Source: Monomorium pharaonis
Taxonomy: Eukaryota; Arthropoda; Insecta; Hymenoptera; Formicidae
Length of the DNA: 64,000 bases
Assembly (NCBI RefSeq): GCF_013373865.1
Contig: NC_050472.1
Location: forward strand, 25,713,138 to 25,777,137
Reading direction: 5' to 3'
Part shown: piece by piece, positions 49,101 to 61,398 of the stretch
How the letters are laid out: each line of letters opens with the position of its first letter
Position numbering within the stretch: position 1 is the first letter of the stretch
The notes under the pieces: model-generated
Seen by the model: only the letters and a program-made list of their open reading frames with translations
Told to the model about the DNA's origin: nothing
Databases searched by the model: none
Made by a program: the position numbers and the translations under genes

Positions 49101-52094
49101 ATCATTATTTGCATTCTGTGGAGGGTGATCCTCCCACTCTCTCGGAATGCAAATGACGCGGCAAGAGCGTCGAGCGGACGCGGAAAATTAGTACGTAAAC
49201 TCGGTCATTTCTTTGAAACGCAAAAAGCCAACGGAGAGCAATGTCCATACAAATTTATGTAAATTCTTAGCAACGATTGAGTAGTTTGAAAAAGAATCCC
49301 ATTTAATATCCGCGTACTTGTACGCGGGAGAACGAGGCAAGCTTTCGCATCTTAATCATTCCCTTTAATTCACTACGGACGGTTCCTCCAAAGACTTCCC
49401 GTTAATGAATTCGTCAGTTCGCACAGATACGGTATCTGTCCGCGAGATCTCATCGCCACCGTCCTCCCTGTATATTCACGGGCACTTGACGTTGCATTGT
49501 TACGTACGGTTGGTAAACACAAGGTAGTTATCAACACTGAGAGCTAAGTCTCGTTAACCGTTCCTAACAGGCGAATGCGAAGCATCCCTGCCATTGAATT
49601 TGATGCTTCGCTCGGGAGACTACCTACGTGCTGTCACGTCTGGAGACATTTGCTAACCCGCACGATGCACCGTCAGATAACATGAACAAGAGGGGTTTGC
49701 GCCACGTAGCGCATCGTCGTAGGGCGAGAGCGACGCGACCGAATGTTCTCGGGAACACTCGCTCGTCTATACGTGTATGCCGATCTTCCGTACGCGCGCG
49801 TGTGGGTGTGTAATGTGTGTATGTGCATCCGGTTAGTCTCTCATGGCGCGGCGTTACCGTGTTATTTACGTATGACATGCCTCATTATCGGGCGTTGCGC
49901 TGCGGCTTCGACGGAAAATTTCGACGACGTGCTTATACATGCGAGGGAAGCGATCGCATCCTCGGATAGGAAAAGAGAATTTTCATAGCTCCGAGGGAGA
50001 CATTCGTTCACGAGTGGAAGTAGGTAGGCTTCTTTAACGTCGGCACGTTCCTACCGTTTATCCTGGAACTCAATGGATTCTCGCGTTCGTCGTAAAACAT
50101 GATTAAATGTAAACACGTGCCATCGCCAGTTAGATATAAACACCTCGCGCACACAGCTACCAGTACGCTAGAATATGAACCGATGTGGACGACGACGACA
50201 ACGACGACGAGGCAGTGTATGCGCCAACTAACTCTCGACTACATATTCAACTGTATATCTTGCTCAGTGACGAGACCATGTACTTACTACGACGGTGTAA
50301 TCAAGCACGCAGCTGCACGCAACTTCCAAGATCACGACAGCAAGTTTTATAGTTTTTCATAAGAACGACGACGCAGTCTTTTTTTCCTCTCTCTCTCCCT
50401 CTCTCTCTCTTTCTCTCGCACTGCACCCGCGCGTTATCGCGCGCTTTTCTACCCCAACCGCTTCGACGTTTGCTACCGAACGTAGTGCCGTGTAATTTAT
50501 GGACGGATCACCGAATCGATAGCCTGATAGAATCAACGTGGCGTGGACGTTCGCTTTTCCGCGCGAGTGCGCGCATGCCATGCCGACATTTCCTTCGGAC
50601 AATGTATCTCCCCTATTTCTCGAGCGCGCACCGCAGAGTTTTCGGAAACGAAGTCGTTTCGCCATTCGGGGTTTTTGTATTTCGTATCGAAGATCGTCTT
50701 CCATCTATCGTTTCTCCTTCTACGGTTTCACAAAAACTACTTTTTTTTTTTCCGCTACAATTTCGTCAGATTGATCCTACAATTTGTATTGATCAGACTT
50801 TGGCGGTATCCAATTATTTCCGTTGCGATTCACATTCCATTATCTTTTACATGGAAGGCGTCTCGTGTTGTCAGATAGATTTTCTCGTAGATTTTTTCGA
50901 AATACTATTTTGCATCTTTGTTAGTGATATTTATTCGTTCGCGGTGATTTATTTTCTAACTTTTTGTATCGTCTGACCTAATTTTTATATAATTTTATTG
51001 GTAAGGCAAACATCAAATGAACATAATTAAATAAACTTTCGTTATTTTGAAATATCTCGTAAACTTTCGCCCCACATTGATAAAATTTGCATGATCCTTG
51101 ACCGAATTATTTTTATACAAGAAAAACATAATATGGATATACAATTGTAATTATTGTATATACGATTTTGTGTTTATTATTTATCCAAAATTTATCGACA
51201 ACACTCAGATTTATTATTGTATTACAATAATTTATTAATCGTATGCCGTTCATCGATGATACATTGTTATGTCTGCGCTCAGAAATTCCTTGTTATTAGT
51301 TTTGACAGCGTAATTCTGACATTCTACGAATACCATAATCAGATTGATTATTTATTATGTCGTTATTAGGTAACTCTTTGAACCGTTTATTGGATAATAT
51401 CAGCCGATATTGGAGGCGATACGAGATAGCACAAGCATGCCGAGGAAAGTTCCAACGTAACGCGCTCGATCGTTGTATGGACGACACCGTGGCGTTAGAT
51501 ACGTTGTAAGCCGCAACAGTTTATTAGGCATCCCGCTGCGACCTTTATTAGCCTCCTCTATCTCCTTCATAAACGGAGTTACGTGTTACCGGTGTATACG
51601 TTCACGTACACGTACACGGTACACGTCGAAAATGTGACACGCACTCACGCGGATCTTTGCACGTTTATTCCATACGGCGAGGTTCGGAGTCCGTGACGAG
51701 AATCGCCATGGGTTCGTTATTAACGTCACGTATGCAGCTCGGCAGGGGGGAGGGGGCGCGTTTTATGCCGCGAAAGTTATATGTCATCAATTTTGTCAAA
51801 TCCATACTGAACGGTTAATTAAACGTTTTATTATCGGCACAGCGCGGCGAACTGACGCGCGACGCCCAATAATTATAAGCGGTATTTCTTGCAAACGCGT
51901 CCGCGTTCCCACGTTCGCGCGTGATACGTTAATAGCGAGATGAACTCGAATATTCTGTGAGCGTACGCGGAGTCAATTTCGACTCGTTCCCCAAAAACCT
52001 CGTGTCGCAGTGTATCCTTCCGCTAAGACCAGTTTTTCTCGATAAACGTTATGCGCTTTGATTAGCCCTTTTTTTTTGTCTAACGCACAGTCTT
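46146..52094. other. CpG-rich spacer with CT/GA microsatellites, no supported gene
   Basis: Microsatellites lie at 47,045-47,106 (CT, interrupted), 47,636-47,660 (GA), 49,036-49,062 (CT) and 50,387-50,418 (CT, interrupted), with a GAC repeat at 50,188-50,210. The longest frame in the window (184 codons, minus, 47,323-47,877) passes through the GA tract, giving a Ser-Leu run, and has no recognisable domain. The 168-codon frame at 50,470-50,976 is also unsupported. After 50,980 the DNA is AT-rich for about 400 bp. Confidence 0.5.
49577..49611. repeat. Perfect 10-bp stem-loop
   Basis: gcgaagcatc (49,577-49,586) and gatgcttcgc (49,602-49,611) pair perfectly around a 15-nt loop. The stem does not extend, so it is too short for a microRNA precursor. 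Confidence 0.75.
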
Positions 52095-52305
52095 TCAACA
52101 AATACTGATGCGTATGTCGCTTGTATTCTTCTTAAACAGTTGTATTTTATCAGTAATATCGCGTTGATTTTTATAGTTTGAAATTAGATAGGAAATAACA
52201 TTTCCACTTTCTCCGACGATCCCGTCCACTTGCTGAAACGTCTTTAGCTCGCTGACGAACTCTTCTTTGAAGAGCGTTACAACGCGGTAGTACGAATTAG
52301 ATTTC
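52095..52305 (-). CDS. Alternative minus-strand candidate terminal exon, function unknown
   Basis: On the minus strand, ctccatctgcag gives a fair acceptor just before 52,305. The next 211 nt are open to a stop at 52,095 (the last base of one codon plus 69 sense codons), encoding a peptide that starts KSNSYYRVVTLFKEEF and ends TSDIRISIC. The composition is balanced, with alternating charged and hydrophobic residues and many purine-first codons, unlike the low-complexity frames nearby. No polyadenylation signal follows closely, and no upstream exon was found. It shares the self-complementary ctgcag acceptor with the plus-strand exon at 52,312, so at most one of the two models is likely to be right. 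Not recognised. Confidence 0.22.
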
Positions 52306-52311
52306 CTGCAG

Positions 52312-52389
52312 ATGGAGCACAGAGGGAAGGTAAGATTTTCCACTCTGCTCTCGGAAACCGAGCTGTGGGCGCGCGAGGATTGGCAAAAG
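52312..52389 (+). CDS. Candidate 78-nt coding exon, phase 0, function unknown
   Basis: The acceptor tttcctgcag ends at 52,311, and a near-perfect donor (aaaag then gtgagttc) begins at 52,390. The 78 nt between are open as 26 codons, begin with ATG and encode MEHRGKVRFSTLL... ending LWAREDWQK. An internal gtaaga after the sixth codon is an alternative donor that would leave an 18-nt microexon. The exon joins in phase 0 to the candidate at 52,549. The intron of 159 nt between them contains a CT microsatellite that could serve as a polypyrimidine tract. Either ATG is the true start, directly after an untranslated exon, or the frame continues from upstream exons not found here. No domain recognised. 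Confidence 0.4.
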
Positions 52390-52460
52390 GTGAGTTCATC
52401 ACTAAGTCATGATGCTTTTCTCCGGCGATCTTCGTTATCCCTAGCGTCTCGCGAACGGTC

Positions 52461-52461
<1 letters not shown>

Positions 52462-52502
<41 letters not shown>
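52462..52502. repeat. (CT)n microsatellite in the putative intron
   Basis: About 20 CT units lying 46 nt upstream of the candidate acceptor that ends at 52,548. Confidence 0.95.
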
Positions 52503-52506
<4 letters not shown>

Positions 52507-52548
52507 CCTTCTCCTCTCTCTCCTGCAACCCGATGAAGACTTTCGCAG

Positions 52549-52703
52549 TACCTCCAATCTCACATCTTCTCTAACCTCGACCGCGTCCTCTACTTCATCC
52601 TACCAGACGGTGGGCAGCGGGAAAAGGCTTGCCCTCCTCACGCTGTCACATTGTCGAGTCCTTCGAGACCGCTTCTTCCTTCTCTTTCCTGCCCGTTCGA
52701 CCT
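52549..52703 (+). CDS. Candidate second coding exon, function unknown
   Basis: The acceptor gactttcgcag ends at 52,548 behind a long pyrimidine tract. Continuing in phase 0 from the exon at 52,312, the frame reads YLQSHIFSNLDRVLYFILPD and stays open to a TGA at 52,705-52,707. A donor-like gtgagg begins at 52,704, overlapping that stop, so the exon could end at 52,703; an alternative donor (gtgggc) begins at 52,609. The first 20 residues look like ordinary globular protein, while the remainder is rich in Pro, Ser and Leu and less convincing. If the TGA is used, exon one plus this exon would encode only 78 residues. Not recognised. Confidence 0.33.
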
Positions 52704-55700
52704 GTGAGGTTTTTTCGTCGCAACCGGTACATCCACGTGTACGTACGCGCTGTATATACACTCCGTGTATTTATATTCGTTTTCATAGTAGAAAGAGAAG
52801 AAACTATCGAGGCGGGATAAAAAGGAAGGCGGGCAGGCGGGTCCTGGATTGGCAGAGAACCAGAGAGGATTTTACGAAGGAGGTCACCACGGCGCGGCGA
52901 CCTCCTGGAATATTCGCGGTCGATAGGATCGAATATCAAACTAACCCCAAAATATCAGCGTGTGATATCTAACGTATGGAATCCCTGGGATTTTAATTAT
53001 CGTATTATACTCGGTGGTGCTTTTAATAATTGGATTCATCAATTTCTATCGTCCCTGATAATTCCGAAGGATATCATTCTGAATGCATATACAAGCCTTA
53101 TAATTTCTAATTGGTTTTATTGCCTGCTATGAAATTTTCAATGCTTGAAAGGTATCATTTAATAAGCGACGTTTAAGGTGCTTTATATATTCATAAAAGG
53201 AAGCCCCTTAATTCGTAAAATGTTACGTGCATCAAATATAAATTTCTACACGATTGACATGGGATATCAAATCGTTTATTAAATCAATTAATATTGTCAT
53301 ATCGAATTGTTTTATTAAAGCATCACGTTCTCCGAATATTTCTTTTTTTGCGTGGCATTTCAGTTGAATGCAACAATATTCCAGTTATGCTTCGCTGTAC
53401 TCGAACACCAAATTAACTTGTTGTTTACTTCCTTCTTTCGCCTTCCCTACGTCTATACATTGGGCGAAACGATAAACTTTTTACAGAACGGATTCTCCGG
53501 GTGGAAACGACCCCTGGGAACACGAGGCAAGAAAGGATGGGGGCAACGAGGCGAGAAGCTGTATTTAAAAAATTTAAGCGGCCCGTCTGCCAGTCTAGAT
53601 GTATTTCCTTCACGAGTAGAAATCTCGACATCGCCCAGTCAGTAATTTTACGTAGACATCTCAGCCCGAGTTTCCTTTCTCTCGTTCTCTCGCAGTCCGA
53701 GCGAATAAATTGACCGACGGATGTTGCGATCCTTTTGTTCTTTTAACATTGTTGGCGCTTTTTGCGTCGCAGTGCAAATTTGAATAACTTAATTTTTTAA
53801 CCGAGATATTACCCATTTCATTAAGGTACATTTTTATATCGATTATATCGACACATAAATAACTGATTACTTATTTAGGCCACTTGCATTATTTGGTGAG
53901 ACTCAAGTTAAACATACATTGAATTTTATATTAGACAAATGAAAATAGATATGATTTAGCAGATGTTCTACTTTTTTTTAAGCGCGATATGAAATATTTA
54001 ATCATGTTTTTGAAGTGTATTATCTCTGTCGTTATTGATTTATCAAAAGTTTTTATTCTTGCGCAAAAGAGTTCATGACAACTGACAGTCTGTGCAAAAC
54101 ATTTACGCACACTCTAATTTGAAAGGCCATTAACGCTTGACACGTAGAGGAAGACTTGTTCTGTATCACGCTGCTCATTTTTACGAGCGGCTTGTTACAG
54201 CCGCGCGCGCGGCGCGTGCAGTTTATTACACGATGCATAATTAAGTAGCGCCATATTTAAAGCCGGCTACGTCTCGTATGCTAAGTAAGAGCGAAGCGTA
54301 CAGGCCGATAGCCTAGTATATTAATTCAATTTTCTGCCACCACGAGGTACTGATATGAATTCCACGGTATGCAACGTTGTCTTTCTCATATATCGCACGC
54401 TTGGCATTACCGCGTAAAAAGTCGCTTCCATTGCATTTTTAAATGGCGCAACGGCGTGTCACGCAGCCCGCGGCCATATTGTTATCAACTGTTAAATGTT
54501 ATATGTCGCGGAAAAGTTACCATTTCATATGAAACATTGCCGCAGCGGTCGTAATAATAATTCATGGTCGTTTGTAGGACGATATATCGTTAAATTACAT
54601 ATGATTTCGCATTGGTGCATAAAATTTAACATATGTGTCTTCTTAAGAATCTTTGTTTTTTTTTTCTAATTGTAAAAACTTTTATCTCAATAATAGTATC
54701 GATTTTAAAACGATTCACGACATGTCTTTATTGACTTTTTTTTAACATTTTTGCTTTTTTGAGTATCGAGAGTTAGTCTAAATGCAAATTTCAACCTAGA
54801 AGATCAAGCTTCTATTTAAAAACACAAAATTATTGATTTTTTAAATATACGGATATTATTTTAAAAGTAGGTAGATCACGTGTGGTTATTTAGAAATTGA
54901 AAAATAATAAATATTATATGACTATTACTTTTCTTTGATGACAGGTCATAACTTTAATATATAATGCGTTTAAAAAAAAAAAACTTGATCTGTGTGACTC
55001 AGATATCGTCTGATTTTTGAGATATGAGATATTTTTGAAATATCATAAGTTATAATATTTGGCTAAATTAAGAAGATATTTTATTATAAGTTAACTTTAT
55101 AATACTAAATGGATTATCTTTGTAGCTAATTTCATTAAAATGGTACAATAAATGATTAAATTTTTTGGAAATTAAAATTAAATTTAGGAGGCAATGAATA
55201 CTGAAGATTTTTTTGCAACTTTGAAAGCTACTAGCTGGAAAATTTAACCGGTAAAATTTACATTACAGTTTACCTTCGACTAAAAATAATACTGCGTTGA
55301 GCAAAATGGCGAATTGTCATTTTACTCGGGACGCGGTAAAGTTGCACAGAGGAGATCACTCGTAAAATGCAATTCGATACCGCATCCGGTTTATTCGTTT
55401 ACGGGTATAAAGAGTGCACTGGAGGCGGTGAATAGAATCCGACGGCGGGCGACAGGGATAATGGCTCCGCGACATTTCGCCTTTTCCGCGACGGTAGCAG
55501 AAACGCTGGCGGAAGTACGTTTTCCTTTTATTTCCGGTGCAGAGCGCAGCGCGGTGACAGTACAGCGCCAAAATAGCCGCCTCCGGCAATCGCACGATAA
55601 ACACTGGTCTATTCCTTTCTACCTGCATGTTCCACCGTCCGTTTCGCTCTTTTTCACCTCTCCTTGCTGTGATATCATGATAGCAAATTTTTCGCCGTGC

Positions 55701-56573
55701 GATAGCGGACAAAGAGCAAAGGATAAAAATTTTATTCTAAGGTTAAAATTAAACTAAAAAGAACGCGAATATTTTTCTTTTTGGTGTTGCGTATGCGTCA
55801 TCTCATTTGTGATCTGCATATATTATGATTTATTTTTATGGGATTATTATTTTCTATTTTTTTATGTACCTATGTACATATAAAATCTTTTTTCTATAAA
55901 TTTTATAAATTTGCATCTTATCAATATGACAGTATTTTGATCGAATATAAATTATAAGATTTTTTAATGACCGACAATATCAGCAAAATGCTACCTGTTA
56001 AAAAAAATAGTATTTATCAATTATACTTTAATTGTGCAGAAAAATAGATCTTCCAACTTAAACTACGGATAGATCAATCGTTATTATTTATTTTTACATC
56101 AATTCGTATATTAGTTAAGGTGTAATTAAAACTTTTAATACTCGCCATGGCTAGCGCAAAAATAAAAAAAGCAGGATGAATAGGTCGCAAGATGTAATTT
56201 ATATCACAGTGATCGAGTGAAGTGGGAATTCGCGTTATTCGTTCCGCGCCGCTTATTGCGGCAAGTTACCTCGGAGGTAACGGATACTCGGCGAAATTTA
56301 CGGAAACATTCGCGCGCGGACGGCCGGGCGCGCATGGCCCCGCCATTTAATCCGAATAGTCTCTCCCGTGATCGGCTGTAATGGAACCCTTCAGCCGGTC
56401 CCCGTACGTCCGAAGTCTCTGATATTATCGAGCGCGACCTCTTCCTCCTAGCACCTCCCATACACCTGCCTGTCCTGCCGCAGTTACGCAAGTTTCCAAT
56501 AGCATTATCTCCGGTCGACGGTTTACCAATGGCGGTCAGAACATCCCCTTTGTACATCCCCGCTATGGCGCTC

Positions 56574-56594
56574 TCCTAATCGATTTAATTAGGA
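56574..56594. repeat. 7-bp inverted repeat
   Basis: tcctaat and attagga pair perfectly around cgattta; both halves carry TAAT/ATTA homeodomain-type cores. Confidence 0.55.
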
Positions 56595-56688
56595 TTTTAT
56601 CGGATCACGGTGTCGATGTGTACTTTTCCGTGCAAACAAAACTTCCGATTACCCGCAGCCCTCCCTCTTTCCCCCCTCGTCTCGTGTT

Positions 56689-56713
56689 CGTCCGTCCGTC
56701 CGTCCGTCCGTCG
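56689..56713. repeat. (CGTC)n microsatellite
   Basis: About six tetranucleotide units. Confidence 0.93.
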
Positions 56714-59700
56714 AGCTCCTGCGGACACCGCGGCTTAACCCTGGCGATGCTTTCGACGTCGGCGTTACTCGCGTATCCCTTCGGCAAACAGAAATATCGC
56801 TCGAATTAAGTGTCCTACTGGTGGATAATCGATTTAAACGGGAGGCCGGGGGAATATGTATCTATTCGTGCATCGACGGAGTTGCGCCGGAAGAACGGGA
56901 AGGCAGCCTCGGTGTAACTTTCCGAGCCCTGAGGTTCCCGTAGAGCTGCCAAGACTTTACGGCGACGGGCGTCGTAAAATGGATACAAAGAGGGCATATT
57001 ATCTCACCGCTGGTATGAGACCGCGTGGAACCCGGGACAGAGACGTGAATCTGCATATGGAACGCGCATTAAGTAGTTTCTTCCGCGTTTAATTTAATAG
57101 CGCCGACACAATGGGTGAGACTGCGAGACGACGAAACGCCCGACGCCTCCCGACGCGCGCGTATCGCGCTTTACGTCTCCTCGAGCTTCGAGCTTTAGCA
57201 TCATATCGTACGCACACCGGTACGTACAATCTTCCGACGTCTTCCGCGAAACCGCGCCAGGCAATATATTCTAGTATCGCTCTCGCTCGAGCTGCTGGCG
57301 AACACCGTTCGACGATTAAGCGCACAACCGAGACGCGGACGTTGCGATGCATTTTGTATCGTAATATTTTCGCTCGTCTATTCGCAGGTTCGACGCGCGT
57401 TGTACTTCCGTCGACAATGAACGTGTGTCGTAATAGAAATCAGAGCGGAGAATACAGGTGTCGAGTCAGGGAGCCGATTCTTCTTTTTTTTTTGTTATTT
57501 CGCCGCCTCGATTCTCACCCTCGCTTATCGCGCTCCCCCGTGATCGAAAAAGAGCTCCATTATTTTTATCTCCGTTCCATTTAAGCGCCTCCCGTACGCG
57601 TAATCGCTACGTTCATCTGTTCCTTACACATTTCCCCAACATCTTCCCCCATGGAGCAGCGACTTTCTCCTATCTCGTTAAGAGGAAAGCCGGCCTTCGC
57701 AGAAATAGGAATCGAGCGGAATCAAAATTCAAATCGACTCGACGCGGACTATCGAACGGCTATCGGCGCCGTCTGCTATGACGATCCGCGTCTCTTCTTC
57801 GTGGGGGCAATTTTCACTGCGACGCCACACGCTGCGACATTTTTCCCGCTGACGTTGCGCGAGAAAGGTGGTAACATCGAGCATTAGCTTTCGTCTGATT
57901 TTATTGGATTTCACCGAGATGGATGTCGACGGGAAACACGAGTGTTACGAGATGGAAACGGACGCGTTTCCTCGACCGAGGGGAAGATAAACACCCGGTC
58001 GGTCGCGCGCGAACGTGACAAAAACGGAAGACCCTCGACGTATCCGTGGAGCAAAGGCGAAAGGTAGTAGAAGAAGAGAAACGAAAGAAGCAGGTGGCAG
58101 ACAGGGTACAGGGTAGCTTCATTTCTTCATAACTTGGCGCGACAGCCGAGAGAAAAATTGGTTCTACCCCGTGCCCGGGCCACGGAGGTGCAAAAGGATT
58201 CGCGTGATAGGGGGAGGGCAGGTCGGGGGAGCGCGCGGAGAGAGTCCGGAACACTCTCTAATATCTTATGATTTAGTGTTGGATGCAACGACGCAGCTTA
58301 AACACCGCCCCGGTTGGTATACGGCACTGCCGGCCGATAGTGCCTCGAAATTAAACTTCCGCGGGTTCTTCACTCTGTCTCGCCTTGTCTCGCGCGCCGC
58401 GCCGCGCCGCGCCTCTCTCGCACCCGTTTCTTTTTTATCCTCGATACGACATTCCCCGGGAGCCAAGTTTGTACCCGCACCCGTTTTAATTACTCTATAA
58501 ATACGCCTCGCGCGCCATGTCCTCTTTTAGAATTTTAACCGGCCGGTGATATCGCTAGGTACACGTGACACATTTCGCAGTGAAGAGGGATATTTTTCGT
58601 GGTCTTTATCAGCGAATCAATTCTCTTTGTTTTGCTGAATATTATTATAATATTTTTATTTTTACAATTATACATTCTAAATCGTTCGCGATGATATAAT
58701 AGTAATGATATTAAAATCGCGCTTACATTTTAATCCCGTTATTCTTTAATGTCCTTAATTAATTATTATTATGTTTTTTTCCTTTACAAATGAATCTTGG
58801 AACAGATATTTTTCGAGATCCTACGGCGAGGCAAACATTGTGTAGGTACGGCGTGGAAAAATATGCGAAATCCAAGTTTACTCGTAATCACCGAGTTCGC
58901 TTTGCACTGCGCGCATCTTCTATATTTCATACACACATCGTAGACGCACGGTAGACAGCTGCTACCTCTAAATTTACGAGAACGGACATTAAATAAGCGG
59001 CATAAGCCGACGCCGCGGATGCTCTTACTCCGGACGACAGTCCGGAAAAAAGGATTGGCCGGCGGTCATTTGTCAGTTGAAGCGCGTCCATTAGGGATGA
59101 AAAATCGAGCATCGCGCCGACCATAAACAAACAAAATTATACGGCCGGCTAGCGGATTCCCCGTCCGACTTCTGCGGTACATACATACGGCATATTATAT
59201 CGCGTGTATACGGGAGCGCCAAGTGGACTCCCTGTTGCTCGTCTTCGTCGTCTTTCATTCAGTTGGATTAACGTATGGCATTACCGTCGTCCGCGCTCGC
59301 GTAGAGAAATACGCTTTTGAACGCTTTCCCGTTTTGCAATCCCACTAACGATATAAACTAGTTTGCATTACTCCTCCCGGTTTCATATGTACCTTAATAT
59401 ACACGCGCACAGCACGGTAATCTTCTCATGCTTGTTTTTTTTTTTTTTTACGAGTTTTTTTGTACTCATGTATACGTACCCGCCTATAGAAAACCGAGTA
59501 TTTCGCGAATATTTATCGAAAAATATTATTTTTAGCATATGACAATGCGGGACTGTTTCTCACGGACACAGCTCGCCGTATTTTGTTTTCAGTATCGAAT
59601 ACAGAAACGTGACTGTCGGTCACACGGGTTATATGCAATATATATCCACCCACATGCAAACATGGCGGTACATCGTTGCGCCAGTGATGTCGATTGTATT

Positions 59701-60698
59701 CGGTCTACATACGAAACTCGTTTTTTACTCGTGCAACGCCCCCGACGACGAAACAGCAAATGCGTTACCAGGTTGTTTCAATGGGCGACATTATTGAGCG
59801 AAATGTATACGCGAAAAACTGTAAAAGTAGAAAATATCGTGCGTATGTGTTGTGTGACATATATGCACCTATCATGGCGATTTTATTCGCGGACGTGAAA
59901 TTTACCCACTCAGTAACAAGTGTCCGATTTGCTCTCATAGGGTGCCAGAAAAAATTCATCTGTTCATATTGGTCGATTACATAACATAAAATAAAAATAA
60001 ACAATTATAGCAATGTGTTTGTTTTTTTATTGTATTTATAAAAATTGCATTTTCTTCAAAGTAAGATCTAACGTTACAAACGCGGACAGTGACGTTCTTG
60101 CTCTTCAAATAATGACAAGTAATTATTAATTTGAGTTTGCAGAACTTGACGAAGCAGTGCGAAAAAAGTCTAATAACAAGCAAAGTAATATATAAATATA
60201 TCTTTCGATAATTGCTCGAGTCTTTGATAGACCTTAAATGCGAAAACTTGCTATTAGATCTGGCGTGTTTATAACTACGCAAGCCTTTAAAGTATGCTTT
60301 TTTTTTCGCCGCAAAACGAGAAGGAAATATCTAGTCGATCGACTGTACGTAGTCTCGTAATGTATGTTCGCGAACATTTACGTTTTTTTTTTTTTTATGA
60401 CGTTATCATCTTTCATCTTTTATATAAATAAGGAGCGGTGTTCGGGATCTTGTGATGTTTACTTTACGGAAAAAGTTCGAGGGACGCTACAATATAAAGT
60501 TTATAAGTTTCGTGCGAGAAAAGGGATATACATTATATAGATGCGTGCCGCTTTTACGAGGCCACGCCTCTTCGCGCGCCATCAAATTTAAAGCATCACT
60601 AACCGTAAGTAACGCTTACGCGATTCGGTAAGGATGATATATCCGCTATGAAAGACGTTACCGTGAACCGCGACCGATATCGCTTTCGTCGCGCGCCC

Positions 60699-60727
60699 GT
60701 GCGTGCGTGCGCGCGTGTATGTGTGTG
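60699..60727. repeat. (GTGC)n / (GT)n alternating purine-pyrimidine tract
   Basis: gtgcgtgcgtgcgcgcgtgtatgtgtgtg alternates purine and pyrimidine almost without exception, a Z-DNA-prone sequence. Confidence 0.85.
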
Positions 60728-61122
60728 AGCGTTTTCGAGATTCGCGGGAGGAAAAGGAAGAAAAACGACGGCTGGACAACCTCCCGTCTTCTCCTACCGC
60801 CCCGTCCTTTCCATGATCTCTCTTCGTGCGGCGGCAGGGCGCACTATCTTCGATCCTCTCAGTAAATTTGGTCCGGGGTCACCTTCGACGTGCGGAGAGT
60901 TCCTTGCGAAACGGTCGGCCGATACCGTCCCTCCTTTCACGTCGAGCGCTGTCCCCAAGGCGGCCATTTATATGTCCTGCGGGGAAGTTTCGACGGCCGG
61001 GCGGGCTTTGCGGTCCCCGAAACGGATACTAAGGGCGAGCCGCAGAGAACGAGGATGGACGCTCCTCTTACTGTGCGCTTCCAGTGGCCACGTAGGGATT
61101 AGCATGTTTAGATAGCACTCAC

Positions 61123-61398
61123 GGAGTAGTTCCATGACCTGCCGAATTAATGCCATGGCGGCACAACTTTGGACTATGCCTTGATCCATCTTGATATTCC
61201 GGGGAAAATTGAGAGGGATACGGTTTTCGTAGGGCCAACCGAAGGAGAAACAGAAACGGCCCTTTTGTGAATTCCGACGGTGAATCTCGCTCGTGTTGCC
61301 CGGACGCCACGTCTTTCTCACTTTGAAAGCACTCTGCATCTCGTCTGGTATCGACTTCGAATCTCGAAAATTACCTCCGCTTACGGACGCGCGTTTCT
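61123..61398 (-). CDS. Candidate 276-nt internal coding exon, phase 1-1, function unknown
   Basis: On the minus strand, the acceptor gtcgcgctttcag ends just before 61,398, and a strong donor (ctcc then gtgagtgc) follows 61,123. The 276 nt between are open throughout and divisible by three, starting at codon position 2 and ending at position 1, so the exon is symmetric. Residues in order include SGGNFRDSKS, then KTWRPGNTSEIHRRN, then FGWPYENRIPLNFPRN, then IVQSCAAMALIRQVMELL. The composition is balanced, with Trp, Cys and Pro spread out. The frame also runs on past both sites to 152 codons (60,968-61,426), so the open length alone is not decisive. I recognise no domain. A weak following exon with a cttccccgcag acceptor near 60,974 keeps the phase but is Arg-rich. 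Confidence 0.3.

Larger units (their letters stand above)
52708..61122. other. Single-copy spacer, no supported gene
   Basis: 54,600-56,200 is AT-rich and nearly frame-free apart from 55,314-55,757 (147 codons, no domain). 56,200-59,400 is CpG-rich with many overlapping frames, the longest 157 codons at 57,111-57,584; these are Arg-rich and typical of chance frames in GC-rich DNA. Small repeats: gccgcgcgcgcggc near 54,200, a CGTC microsatellite at 56,689-56,713 and a GTGC/GTGT repeat at 60,699-60,727. Confidence 0.5.

Noticed and set aside
49577..49611. microRNA precursor
   Set aside because: The stem is only 10 bp, whereas precursors need about 22 or more paired bases; I also found none of the common conserved insect microRNA sequences by eye.
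50470..50976. 168-codon plus-strand frame
   Set aside because: No domain and no supporting splice sites; the tail is simply Phe/Ile-rich from AT-rich DNA.
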